Origin: an uncultured Lachnospiraceae bacterium
Lineage (GTDB): Bacteria > Bacillota > Clostridia > Lachnospirales > Lachnospiraceae
DNA length: 28,726 nucleotides
Assembly (NCBI GenBank): GCA_948468325.1
Contig: CAOKHR010000005.1
Span: 1 to 28,726, forward strand
Direction: 5' to 3'
Under the pieces are notes generated by a model. That model was not told where the DNA came from, did not search any database, and saw only the letters and a list, made by a program, of their open reading frames with translations. Numbering within the stretch: the stretch's first letter is position 1; each line of letters begins with the position of its first letter. Below, piece by piece: positions 15,279 through 21,677 of this stretch. Position numbers and translations under genes: made by a program.

Positions 15279-15330
15279 AAATCCCGAAATATGGAGGACA
15301 AAAGGCATCCTTGTCCATATTTCGGGATTT
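15279..15330. terminator. Bidirectional terminator between convergent genes
   Basis: Arms 15279-15295 and 15314-15330 form a perfect 17-bp stem (AAATCCCGAAATATGGA and complement) with an 18-nt loop, placed between the convergent ends at 15200 and 15374. The minus-strand side runs into TTTTATAAT, the plus side is flanked only by ATTT. Confidence 0.85.
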
Positions 15331-15373
15331 AAGTGTACATTTTAACGGCTGTATATGATAAAATTTCCGGCGT

Positions 15374-15616
15374 TTACTCTTCCGCGGTCAGTCCGTCTAA
15401 ATATTCGGAAATAGGTTCCAGAGTAATTTCTGTAGTTTTGACTGGCTGGGAAGCTTCCCATCTGCTGTATCCGGAATAGCCGATCCAGCCGAGCAGTGCA
15501 ATACAGACAGCCATTCCGGCCAGGCGAAGGAGCATGGCCTTTGCCTTTTCTTTTTTGAGATTCTGCCTGCGGTTTGCTTTTTCTTTCTTATAACGATCTA
15601 CTTTTTCCTGACTCAT
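15374..15616 (-). CDS. Small single-pass membrane protein (80 aa), unknown
   Basis: I recognise no named family. The first 35 residues are strongly basic and likely helical or coiled (KVDRYKKEKANRRQNLKKEK), then comes one membrane helix at about 36-55 (AGMAVCIALLGWIGYSGYS), then a short acidic tail ending in EYLDGLTAEE. The layout fits an N-in, C-out anchor. The start at 15616 has AGGAG 9 nt upstream, and a near-consensus sigma-A promoter lies 32 bp before it, so the gene is very likely real and expressed vegetatively as a single-gene unit. Confidence 0.72.
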   Translation of the reverse strand: MSQEKVDRYKKEKANRRQNLKKEKAKAMLLRLAGMAVCIALLGWIGYSGYSRWEASQPVKTTEITLEPISEYLDGLTAEE

Positions 15617-15647
15617 ATTTAAAATCTCCTTATTATCATTTTTTAAT

Positions 15648-15676
15648 ATTATAAAACATTTTGCCGCGAATGTAAA
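15648..15676 (-). promoter_or_regulatory. Sigma-A promoter of the 80-aa membrane protein gene
   Basis: On the minus strand, TTTACA (15676-15671), a 17-bp spacer and a perfect TATAAT (15653-15648). Confidence 0.75.
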
Positions 15677-15832
15677 CGGGTTCATGCCGGATTCAAATAT
15701 ATTTCGGTAACAGTCAGGTATTCCGGCTGAACAGATGCAAATCAGGAAAAAATTGACAATTACAAAAAAATGATTTACCGTATTATATATTACAATAAAT
15801 ATGTTCACAATGGTCAGGAAGGGGTGTAAATT

Positions 15833-16147
15833 ATGTTACTGGTAAATACGGATTACATTACAGGAAAAGAACTGGAAATGCTGGGACTCGTAAAGGGCAG
15901 CACAATACAGAGCAAACACATCGGAAAGGATATTTCTCAGGGCTTTAAGACAATTGTAGGAGGGGAATTAAAAGCTTACAATGAAATGATGAGTGAAGCC
16001 AGGGCGCTGGCAACGCAGCGCATGGTAGAAGAGGCAGAGAAATTTCAGGCGGATGCAATTGTTAATATCCGGTATGCTTCTGCTGCGATTATGCAGGGAG
16101 CGGCAGAAGTCATTGCTTACGGAACGGCAGTAAAATTTATATCATAA
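15833..16147 (+). CDS. YbjQ/UPF0145 family protein (putative heavy-metal-binding domain)
   Basis: This 104-aa protein matches the YbjQ family along its whole length, which is the family's usual size: TGKELEMLGLVKGSTIQSKH at the N-terminus, VGGELKAYNEMMSEARALA in the centre, the helix QRMVEEAEKFQADAIVNIRY, and the closing strand VIAYGTAVKF. Family members form pentamers; the label of metal binding comes from database naming and no metal ligand set is evident here. AGGAAGGGG lies about 8 nt before the ATG. It stands alone between a divergent small gene and ilvE, with no terminator seen before the ilvE promoter. Confidence 0.88.
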   Translation: MLLVNTDYITGKELEMLGLVKGSTIQSKHIGKDISQGFKTIVGGELKAYNEMMSEARALATQRMVEEAEKFQADAIVNIRYASAAIMQGAAEVIAYGTAVKFIS

Positions 16148-16184
16148 TATCAAATTATAGCACATATAAGCCTTTGGAATAATC

Positions 16185-16213
16185 TTGACACTTTGAAAAA
16201 AAAGTATAATAAT
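16185..16213 (+). promoter_or_regulatory. Sigma-A promoter of ilvE
   Basis: Perfect TTGACA (16185-16190), then a 17-bp spacer to AATAAT (16208-16213). A perfect TATAAT lies 3 bp earlier but at only 14 bp spacing. The position means the real ilvE start must be the later ATG at 16253. Confidence 0.6.
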
Positions 16214-16252
16214 AATTTGCAGAAGACAAGAGAGCAAATCGGAGGTAAGAGT

Positions 16253-17320
16253 ATGGACATCAGATTTCAGAAAAAAGACCAGTTAAAGGAAAAGCCGGAT
16301 CAGAAGAATTTAGGTTTTGGAAAATATATGACAGATTATATGTTTGTCATGGATTGGACAGTAGAAGACGGCTGGAATGATGCAAGAATTGTACCCCATG
16401 AGCCGATCCTGTTAGATCCTGCCTGTGTAACGCTGCACTATGCACAGGAGACATTTGAAGGACTGAAAGCATATCGGACAAAAGACGGCAGAATTCTTCT
16501 GTTCCGTCCTGAAATGAATGCAAGACGTATGATAAAGTCCAATGAGAGACTTTGCATGCCGGCATTTCCGGAGGATATGTTTGTAGAAGCCGTAAAAGAG
16601 TTAGTCAGGGTAGAGCGCGACTGGGTTCCGTCAGAACCGGGAACTTCTCTTTACATCCGTCCGTTTATGTTTGCAACGGAAAGTTCACTCGGCGTACACA
16701 TGGCAACCAGTTATAAATTTATGATTATCTGCTGTCCGGTCGGTGCTTACTATGCGGAGGGTATCAATCCGGTAAAAATATTAGTAGAAAACGAGCTGGT
16801 ACGCGCCGTACAGGGAGGCACAGGCTTTACAAAATGCGGCGGCAACTATGCAGGTTCTATTTTAGGACAGGTAAAAGCAGAGAAGATGGGATGTACGCAG
16901 GTACTTTGGCTGGACGGTGTGCACCGCAAATATGTAGAAGAAGTCGGAACGATGAACATTATGTTTAAAATCGGCGGAGAAATCTATACGGCGCCGATTG
17001 AAGGTACTGTACTGGCAGGTGTTACAAGAGACTCTATTATCCATATATTAAAAGACTGGGGTTATAAAGTAAATGAAACCCATCTTGCAATTGACGATTT
17101 GATGAAAGCAGGACACGACGGTTCTTTAGAAGAAGCGTTCGGTACAGGTACGGCTGCTGTTATTTCACCGGTCGGAGAATTAGTATATGAAGAGGATGAC
17201 GTAAAAGTCAATGATTTTAAGATTGGAAAACTGACGCAGAAATTATACGATTACCTGACGGGAATCCAATGGGGAGATACAGAAGACAAATATAGCTGGA
17301 CCGTAAATATTGATGATTAG
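16253..17320 (+). CDS. ilvE: Branched-chain amino acid aminotransferase
   Basis: This 355-aa PLP enzyme moves the amino group between glutamate and the keto acids of leucine, isoleucine and valine. It is of the longer BCAT type shared with eukaryotes: LHYAQETFEGLKAYR near residue 61, SLYIRPFMFATE near 132, the PLP lysine Lys194 in GFTKCGGNYAGS, and QVLWLDGVHRKYVEEVG with GTVLAGVTRDSI downstream. The family is cytosolic and fold-type IV. I chose ATG 16253 because GGAGG is 8 nt upstream, and because an earlier ATG at 16193 falls inside the promoter. It is a single-gene unit with its own promoter and a strong terminator, apart from other ilv or leu genes. Confidence 0.96.
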   Translation: MDIRFQKKDQLKEKPDQKNLGFGKYMTDYMFVMDWTVEDGWNDARIVPHEPILLDPACVTLHYAQETFEGLKAYRTKDGRILLFRPEMNARRMIKSNERLCMPAFPEDMFVEAVKELVRVERDWVPSEPGTSLYIRPFMFATESSLGVHMATSYKFMIICCPVGAYYAEGINPVKILVENELVRAVQGGTGFTKCGGNYAGSILGQVKAEKMGCTQVLWLDGVHRKYVEEVGTMNIMFKIGGEIYTAPIEGTVLAGVTRDSIIHILKDWGYKVNETHLAIDDLMKAGHDGSLEEAFGTGTAAVISPVGELVYEEDDVKVNDFKIGKLTQKLYDYLTGIQWGDTEDKYSWTVNIDD

Positions 17321-17340
17321 CATTATGTAAAATAAAAAAC

Positions 17341-17382
17341 AAAATGCAGATTTAAGTGGAAACATTTAAATCTGCATTTTTT
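17341..17382 (+). terminator. Rho-independent terminator of ilvE
   Basis: AAAATGCAGATTTAA (17341-17355) pairs perfectly with TTAAATCTGCATTTT (17366-17380) around a 10-nt loop, ending in a run of six T (17377-17382). Confidence 0.92.
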
Positions 17383-17455
17383 ATGCACAGCTCCATGCAC
17401 AGGAAGCATGCTGCAAAGGCGGCGCATGAAGGTATGGTTCGAAATCACAAGTTTA

Positions 17456-17486
17456 TGAATAATTTTAAAAATAAAATAAAATACTA
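17456..17486 (+). promoter_or_regulatory. Sigma-G type forespore promoter of spoVAD-spoVAE
   Basis: TGAATA (17456-17461) contains GAATA, a match to the sigma-G -35 form gHATR. After 18 bp, AATACTA (17480-17486) matches the -10 form CATWHTA at six of seven positions. It lies 35 bp before the spoVAD start. Confidence 0.72.
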
Positions 17487-17521
17487 CCATTAAATTTAAA
17501 ATGATAGGAGCGGTATATGCG

Positions 17522-18553
17522 ATGTCAAAAGAATGTTATTATATCGGAGAACAGAGCCTTATTTTTCCGAGAGATGTATATCTGATTTCAAGCGCATCCG
17601 TAGTTGGAAAAAAAGAAGGAGAAGGGCCTTTGGGAAGCGCCTTTGACATGATATGCGACGATGATAAATTCGGCGAAGATACCTGGGAACAGGCAGAGAG
17701 TACACTACAGAAAGAAGCGCTTGCACTGGCAATGGGAAAGGCAGATATAAAACCGGAAAATATCCGGTATCTTTTTGCCGGAGATTTGCTGGGGCAGAAT
17801 ATTGCGACATCTTTTGGACTTATGGATTATGAAATCCCTTTGTTTGGTCTTTACGGAGCATGTTCGACAGCAGGGGAATCACTGTCTTTAGCAGCCATGT
17901 GTGTAGGAGCAGGATATGCGAAGACGGTCGCCGCACTTACTTCCAGCCACTTTGCAAGTGCGGAAAAACAATTTCGGTATCCGCTTGAATATGCAAATCA
18001 GAGGCCTGTATCGGCCACCTGGACAGTTACCGGTAGCGGAGCATTTTTGCTGTCAGCCAAACGGGGAAATGTAAGAATTACAGGAGTAACTACCGGAAAA
18101 ATTGTAGATATGGGAATAAAAGACTCTATGAATATGGGAGCAGCTATGGCTCCGGCAGCAGCAGATTTAATTGCACAGCATTTAGAAGATTTCGGGAGAA
18201 CGCCTTTAGATTACGATAAAATCGTAACAGGCGATTTAGGGTATGTGGGACAGGAAATTTTAATTAATCTTTTAAAAAGAAAAAAAACAGACATCAGTAA
18301 AGTGCACGAGGACTGCGGTATTTTAATTTATGATAAAGACAAACAGGGAACAGGTTCCGGAGGCTCCGGATGCGGCTGTTCGGCAGTTACATTAAGCGCC
18401 CATTATCTGCCGAAGTTAGAAGACGGCAGTTTCAAACGGATTCTGTTTATACCTACCGGAGCGCTTTTGTCTACCGTTAGCTTTAATGAAGGACAGAACG
18501 TACCGGGCATTGCCCATGCGGTAGTGCTCGAACATGCCGATAAGGAGGTTTAA
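17522..18553 (+). CDS. spoVAD: Stage V sporulation protein AD
   Basis: This 343-aa, thiolase-fold protein binds dipicolinic acid and sits on the spore inner membrane as the soluble part of the SpoVA channel. Family blocks are visible throughout: FPRDVYLISSASVVGKKEG at the N-terminus, FAGDLLGQNIATSFGL, YGACSTAGESLSLAA with Cys114, SSHFASAEKQFRYPLEYANQ, and GSGGSGCGCSAVTLSA near the C-terminus. Length is usual for SpoVAD. AGGAG lies 11 nt before ATG 17522; an upstream in-frame ATG at 17501 precedes that site and is rejected. It is followed 2 nt later by spoVAE. It lies 8.8 kb from spoVAC, to which it is normally adjacent, and has its own forespore promoter. Confidence 0.96.
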   Translation: MSKECYYIGEQSLIFPRDVYLISSASVVGKKEGEGPLGSAFDMICDDDKFGEDTWEQAESTLQKEALALAMGKADIKPENIRYLFAGDLLGQNIATSFGLMDYEIPLFGLYGACSTAGESLSLAAMCVGAGYAKTVAALTSSHFASAEKQFRYPLEYANQRPVSATWTVTGSGAFLLSAKRGNVRITGVTTGKIVDMGIKDSMNMGAAMAPAAADLIAQHLEDFGRTPLDYDKIVTGDLGYVGQEILINLLKRKKTDISKVHEDCGILIYDKDKQGTGSGGSGCGCSAVTLSAHYLPKLEDGSFKRILFIPTGALLSTVSFNEGQNVPGIAHAVVLEHADKEV

Positions 18554-18555
18554 AA

Positions 18556-18912
18556 ATGGATTATGTAAAAGCTTTTTTAGTAGGGGGATGTATTTGTGCC
18601 CTTACGCAGATATTGATGGAAAAAACAAAAATGATGCCGGGAAGAATTATGGTTTTACTTGTATGCAGCGGAGCTTTGCTTGGTGCAGTCGGGATTTATC
18701 AGCCATTAATTGACTATGCAGGAGCGGGAGCTTCGGTACCGCTGCTTGGTTTTGGCAACACGCTTTGGAAAGGAATTAAAGAAGCAGTGGACGAGAGCGG
18801 GCTGCTTGGGATTTTTATGGGAGGATTTCAGGCGAGTGCAGTGGGGATTTCTGCCGCACTGGTATTTGGCTATCTTGCAAGCCTTGTTTTTGAACCAAAA
18901 ATGAAATCATAA
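18556..18912 (+). CDS. spoVAE: Stage V sporulation protein AE
   Basis: This 118-aa membrane protein has the short SpoVAE form (SpoVAEb) with four hydrophobic helices. It contains VKAFLVGGCICALTQIL, DYAGAGASVPLLGFGNTLW and ESGLLGIFMGGFQASAVGIS. It shares the FLVGG.IC...Q and GAGA.VP..GF.N motifs with SpoVAC in this window, as expected for these related channel subunits. AAGGAGG lies 7 nt before the ATG, and only 2 nt separate it from spoVAD, so both are made together. No SpoVAF or SpoVAEa gene follows. Confidence 0.95.
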   Translation: MDYVKAFLVGGCICALTQILMEKTKMMPGRIMVLLVCSGALLGAVGIYQPLIDYAGAGASVPLLGFGNTLWKGIKEAVDESGLLGIFMGGFQASAVGISAALVFGYLASLVFEPKMKS

Positions 18913-18918
18913 GAAAAA

Positions 18919-18947
18919 GTATAAAACTGAAAAATCTGCACAGAATA
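18919..18947 (+). promoter_or_regulatory. Possible forespore promoter of the lipoprotein gene
   Basis: GTATA (18919-18923) fits the sigma-G -35 form and, after 17 bp, CAGAATA (18941-18947) matches CATWHTA at six of seven positions. It starts 7 bp after the spoVAE stop. Confidence 0.4.
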
Positions 18948-19013
18948 GTTTTGGAATCCAGTGCAGCAGCGCTGGTAAATCCATATGAGCAGAAAAGGAG
19001 GAATTGTTTCTTT

Positions 19014-19334
19014 ATGAAAAAGATAAGAAAAATGCTTCTATGTTGTATTGTAGGTGCTTCTCTTTTGTCTTTTACAGCCTGTGGTACGAATAACAATAAT
19101 GCAGACAAAAACACAGACAATAATGCTGGCAGCGCCGGCAATAATGCGGCAGATGATGCCGCTGATGCAGTAGAAAATACTGGTGATGCAATAATGGACG
19201 GAGCAGAAGATCTTGGAAACGATCTGGAAGGCGCCGTTGATGATGTTACCGGAAATGATATGAATGACAATAATAATACAAACACCGATAATAATCAAAA
19301 TAATACAACAAACAATGAAAAATCTGCAAAATAG
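19014..19334 (+). CDS. Asn/Asp-rich low-complexity lipoprotein
   Basis: This 106-aa protein starts with a lipoprotein signal peptide, KKIRKMLLCCIVGASLLSFT, with a lipobox ending in Cys at about residue 23 (FTAC-G). The mature part is almost wholly Asn, Asp, Ala and Thr: an N/D-rich start, a central amphipathic-looking segment (DAVENTGDAIMDGAEDLGND), and a C-terminal run of Asn, Thr and Gln. The protein would be strongly acidic and probably disordered outside the membrane. AAAGGAGG lies about 12 nt before the ATG. It follows spoVAE behind a possible forespore promoter and ends at a terminator, so it may be a spore membrane lipoprotein; this role is inference and no named family was recognised. 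Confidence 0.8.
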   Translation: MKKIRKMLLCCIVGASLLSFTACGTNNNNADKNTDNNAGSAGNNAADDAADAVENTGDAIMDGAEDLGNDLEGAVDDVTGNDMNDNNNTNTDNNQNNTTNNEKSAK

Positions 19335-19376
19335 TGGTAACAGTGCGGGCTGTCAGGAAACAGACAGACCGAAACA

Positions 19377-19421
19377 GCAGAAACAGCGGCTTATATGAGC
19401 TGCTGTTTCTGCGTTGTTTTT
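19377..19421 (+). terminator. Rho-independent terminator after the lipoprotein gene
   Basis: GCAGAAACAGC (19377-19387) and GCTGTTTCTGC (19402-19412) form an 11-bp perfect stem with a 14-nt loop, followed by GTTGTTTTT. Confidence 0.88.
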
Positions 19422-19470
19422 CTTGCGTATTTGTAAAAAATAAGATATTCTTAACCTTATAGGAGGCCGG

Positions 19471-19527
19471 ATGGCCATAAAGGGACGCCCTTTGGGCATG
19501 CAAAAAAGCAGGAGCAGAAAAATATGA
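19471..19527 (+). CDS. Possible 18-aa leader peptide coupled to the PAP2 gene
   Basis: A perfect AGGAGG (19461-19466) precedes ATG 19471 by 4 nt. The frame encodes MAIKGRPLGMQKSRSRKI and stops at TGA 19525-19527, which overlaps the PAP2 start codon in an ATGA junction. That geometry is typical of translational coupling or a regulatory leader. The peptide is very basic. The caution is that its middle lies on a GC palindrome (GCCC-TTT-GGGC, 19487-19497) that looks related to the repeat element near 6453-6465, so the frame could be a by-product of a repeat. Confidence 0.4.
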   Translation: MAIKGRPLGMQKSRSRKI

Positions 19528-20018
19528 CAAAAGAACAATATGAAAGATGGTCAGCGCCGTTTCGGAAAACAAAATGGGGTGTGAAGATTTTAACAGGAAT
19601 TGACAGGACAATTACCATGCTGATATTTTTTTCTTATCCTGCTTTGTTAGTATATCTTTTTTTTAGCGGTTTTTTTCATAAGATGTTTTTTTGCATTGCA
19701 ATTCCTGCAGTTTTGTTTCTTATTGTATCACTTTTCCGTAAATTGTATTCTGCTCCCAGACCTTATGAGATTTTAGATATTCAGCCGTTAATAAAAAAAG
19801 AGACAAAAGGGAAATCGTTTCCCAGCCGCCATGTGTTTTCGGTTTTTATCATCGGTATGACTTATTTTTTTGTTTATAAACCGGCGGGTATCGTGATCGG
19901 AATGGCAGGTGTTGTACTGGCATATGTCAGAGTAGCAGCGGGCGTGCATTTCCCGAAAGATACAGTGGCAGGCGCATTGTGCGGAATTCTTGGCGGACTG
20001 TTGTATTTGATGATATAA
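19524..20018 (+). CDS. PAP2 family phosphatase (membrane)
   Basis: This 164-aa membrane phosphatase has the three PAP2 motifs: KLYSAPRP (the lysine and RP of motif 1), FPSRH in SFPSRHVFS (motif 2, here Arg in place of the usual Gly of PSGH), and RVAAGVHFPKD (motif 3 with the nucleophile His and Asp). Five or six hydrophobic segments surround them. Relatives remove phosphate from undecaprenyl pyrophosphate, phosphatidic acid or phosphatidylglycerol phosphate; the substrate here is not determined. AGGAGC lies about 8 nt before the ATG, which also overlaps the stop of a small upstream frame. It converges on guaB, with which it shares a terminator. Confidence 0.9.
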   Translation: MTKEQYERWSAPFRKTKWGVKILTGIDRTITMLIFFSYPALLVYLFFSGFFHKMFFCIAIPAVLFLIVSLFRKLYSAPRPYEILDIQPLIKKETKGKSFPSRHVFSVFIIGMTYFFVYKPAGIVIGMAGVVLAYVRVAAGVHFPKDTVAGALCGILGGLLYLMI

Positions 20019-20042
20019 AAAAGTGCCCTAAGGCACTTTTTT
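20017..20042. terminator. Bidirectional terminator shared by the PAP2 gene and guaB
   Basis: AAAAAAGTGCC (20017-20027), a 4-nt loop and GGCACTTTTTT (20032-20042) form an 11-bp stem whose A and T runs serve both strands. The two stop codons lie at its edges. Confidence 0.9.
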
Positions 20043-21502
20043 TATTCTTCAATCGAGTAATTTGGAGCTTCTTTTGTGATGTGAATGTCATGCGGGTGGC
20101 TTTCTTTTAAGGAAGCAGCGGAAATTTTTACGAATTTTGCTCTTTCATGCAAATCCGAAATGGTAGGACAGCCGCAGTATCCCATACCGGAGCGGATACC
20201 GCCGATTAACTGGAAGATGGTATCTTCTACGCTTCCTTTATAAGCGACACGTCCTTCTACGCCTTCCGGTACCAGTTTTTTGGCATCTTCCTGAAAGTAG
20301 CGGTCCTTACTTCCGTTTTCCATTGCGGCAATGGAACCCATGCCGCGGTATACCTTGTATTTTCTTCCCTGATACAATTCAAATGTTCCCGGTGATTCGT
20401 CGCATCCGGCAAACATGCTTCCCATCATGCATACGTTTGCACCGCCGGCAAGCGCTTTCGTCATATCTCCTGAGTATTTGATGCCGCCGTCGGCGATAAT
20501 CGGAATACCGGATTCTTTTGCCGCTTCATAGCAGTCCATAATCGCAGTCATCTGCGGCACGCCGATACCTGCAACAACACGGGTGGTGCAGATTGAGCCG
20601 GGGCCGATACCGACTTTAATGGCATCTGCACCCGCTTCAATCAGAGCTTTTGCCGCATCGGCAGTTGCAATATTGCCGGCAATTACCTGCAGATCGGGAT
20701 ATTTGGCTTTTACCTTTCGGACTGCTTCGATAATATTTTTGGAATGACCGTGGGCGGAGTCAATTACGATAACATCTACATGAGCATTTACCAATGCATC
20801 AATACGTTCCATCATATTGCCTGTTATGCCGACGCCTGCACCGCAGAGGAGACGTCCCTGGTCGTCTTTGGCAGACAGCGGATAACGAATCTGCTTTTCA
20901 ATATCTTTAATCGTAATCAGGCCTTTTAAGTTGTAATTTTCATCTACAAGGGGGAGTTTTTCTTTTCTTGCTTTTGCAAGAATCTGCTTTGCTTCATCTA
21001 AAGAAATTCCGGTAGGAGCTGTAATGAGATCTTCGGATGTCATAGATTCGCTGATCTTTTTCGTGAAATCCGTTTCAAATTTTAAATCGCGGTTTGTAAT
21101 TATGCCGACTAATTTTTTGCTGCCTTTTTCAACAACCGGAACACCGGAAATGCGGAATTTGCGCATCAGTTCTTCTGCGTCCTGCAGTGTGTTTTCAGGA
21201 TTTAAAGAGAATGGGTCGGTAATAACGCCGTTTTCAGACCGTTTTACTTTGTCAACTTCATCTGCCTGGGCTTCAATCGACATATTTTTGTGGATGATAC
21301 CGATTCCGCCCTGTCTTGCCATTGCAATTGCCATTCTGTGTTCTGTTACAGTGTCCATGCTGGCACTCATCATGGGAATATTTAATGTAATTTTTTTTGT
21401 AAGTTTTGACGTTAAATCAATCATATTCGGCGTCACTTCAGAATACTGCGGGACGAGTAATACATCGTCAAATGTAATTCCTTTTCCAATAATTGTACCC
21501 AT
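20042..21502 (-). CDS. guaB: IMP dehydrogenase
   Basis: This 486-aa enzyme oxidises IMP to XMP with NAD+, the first committed step to GMP. The TIM-barrel catalytic domain is split by two CBS domains at about residues 93-205, as usual. The catalytic Cys305 lies in GIGPGSICTTRVVAG, IMP-binding blocks IIADGGIKYSGD and MMGSMFAG follow, and the flap carries YRGMGS. Length and features are complete. The start at 21502 is preceded by a moderate GTGAGGA site, and a near-perfect sigma-A promoter lies 54 bp upstream. It is a single-gene unit; guaA is not in the window. Confidence 0.97.
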   Translation of the reverse strand: MGTIIGKGITFDDVLLVPQYSEVTPNMIDLTSKLTKKITLNIPMMSASMDTVTEHRMAIAMARQGGIGIIHKNMSIEAQADEVDKVKRSENGVITDPFSLNPENTLQDAEELMRKFRISGVPVVEKGSKKLVGIITNRDLKFETDFTKKISESMTSEDLITAPTGISLDEAKQILAKARKEKLPLVDENYNLKGLITIKDIEKQIRYPLSAKDDQGRLLCGAGVGITGNMMERIDALVNAHVDVIVIDSAHGHSKNIIEAVRKVKAKYPDLQVIAGNIATADAAKALIEAGADAIKVGIGPGSICTTRVVAGIGVPQMTAIMDCYEAAKESGIPIIADGGIKYSGDMTKALAGGANVCMMGSMFAGCDESPGTFELYQGRKYKVYRGMGSIAAMENGSKDRYFQEDAKKLVPEGVEGRVAYKGSVEDTIFQLIGGIRSGMGYCGCPTISDLHERAKFVKISAASLKESHPHDIHITKEAPNYSIEE

Positions 21503-21555
21503 ATAAAATCCTCACTTTCTTTCGGTATGCAGAGTTAATGTGATTTAATTTTTTT

Positions 21556-21584
21556 ATTCTAACAAAAAAAAAATTGCGTGTCAA
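21556..21584 (-). promoter_or_regulatory. Sigma-A promoter of guaB
   Basis: On the minus strand, a perfect TTGACA (21584-21579), a 17-bp spacer with a long T run, and TAGAAT (21561-21556). Confidence 0.85.
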
Positions 21585-21600
21585 TTAAAAAAAATAAGCC

Positions 21601-21628
21601 TTGAATTTTATAGATAAGATGATAGAAT
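21601..21628 (+). promoter_or_regulatory. Sigma-A promoter of the ligase-like/M60 peptidase unit
   Basis: TTGAAT (21601-21606), a 16-bp spacer and TAGAAT (21623-21628) preceded by TGA, an extended -10 form. It is back-to-back with the guaB promoter. Confidence 0.65.
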
Positions 21629-21677
21629 AGACTAGGTATGATATTTGAATAAATACAGGAGACAGTAAAAGACAGAT

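Noticed and set aside
19040..19320. AAT/GAT-rich runs in the lipoprotein gene as a microsatellite for phase variation
   Set aside because: The triplets are interrupted and in frame; no long pure repeat tract able to slip is present.
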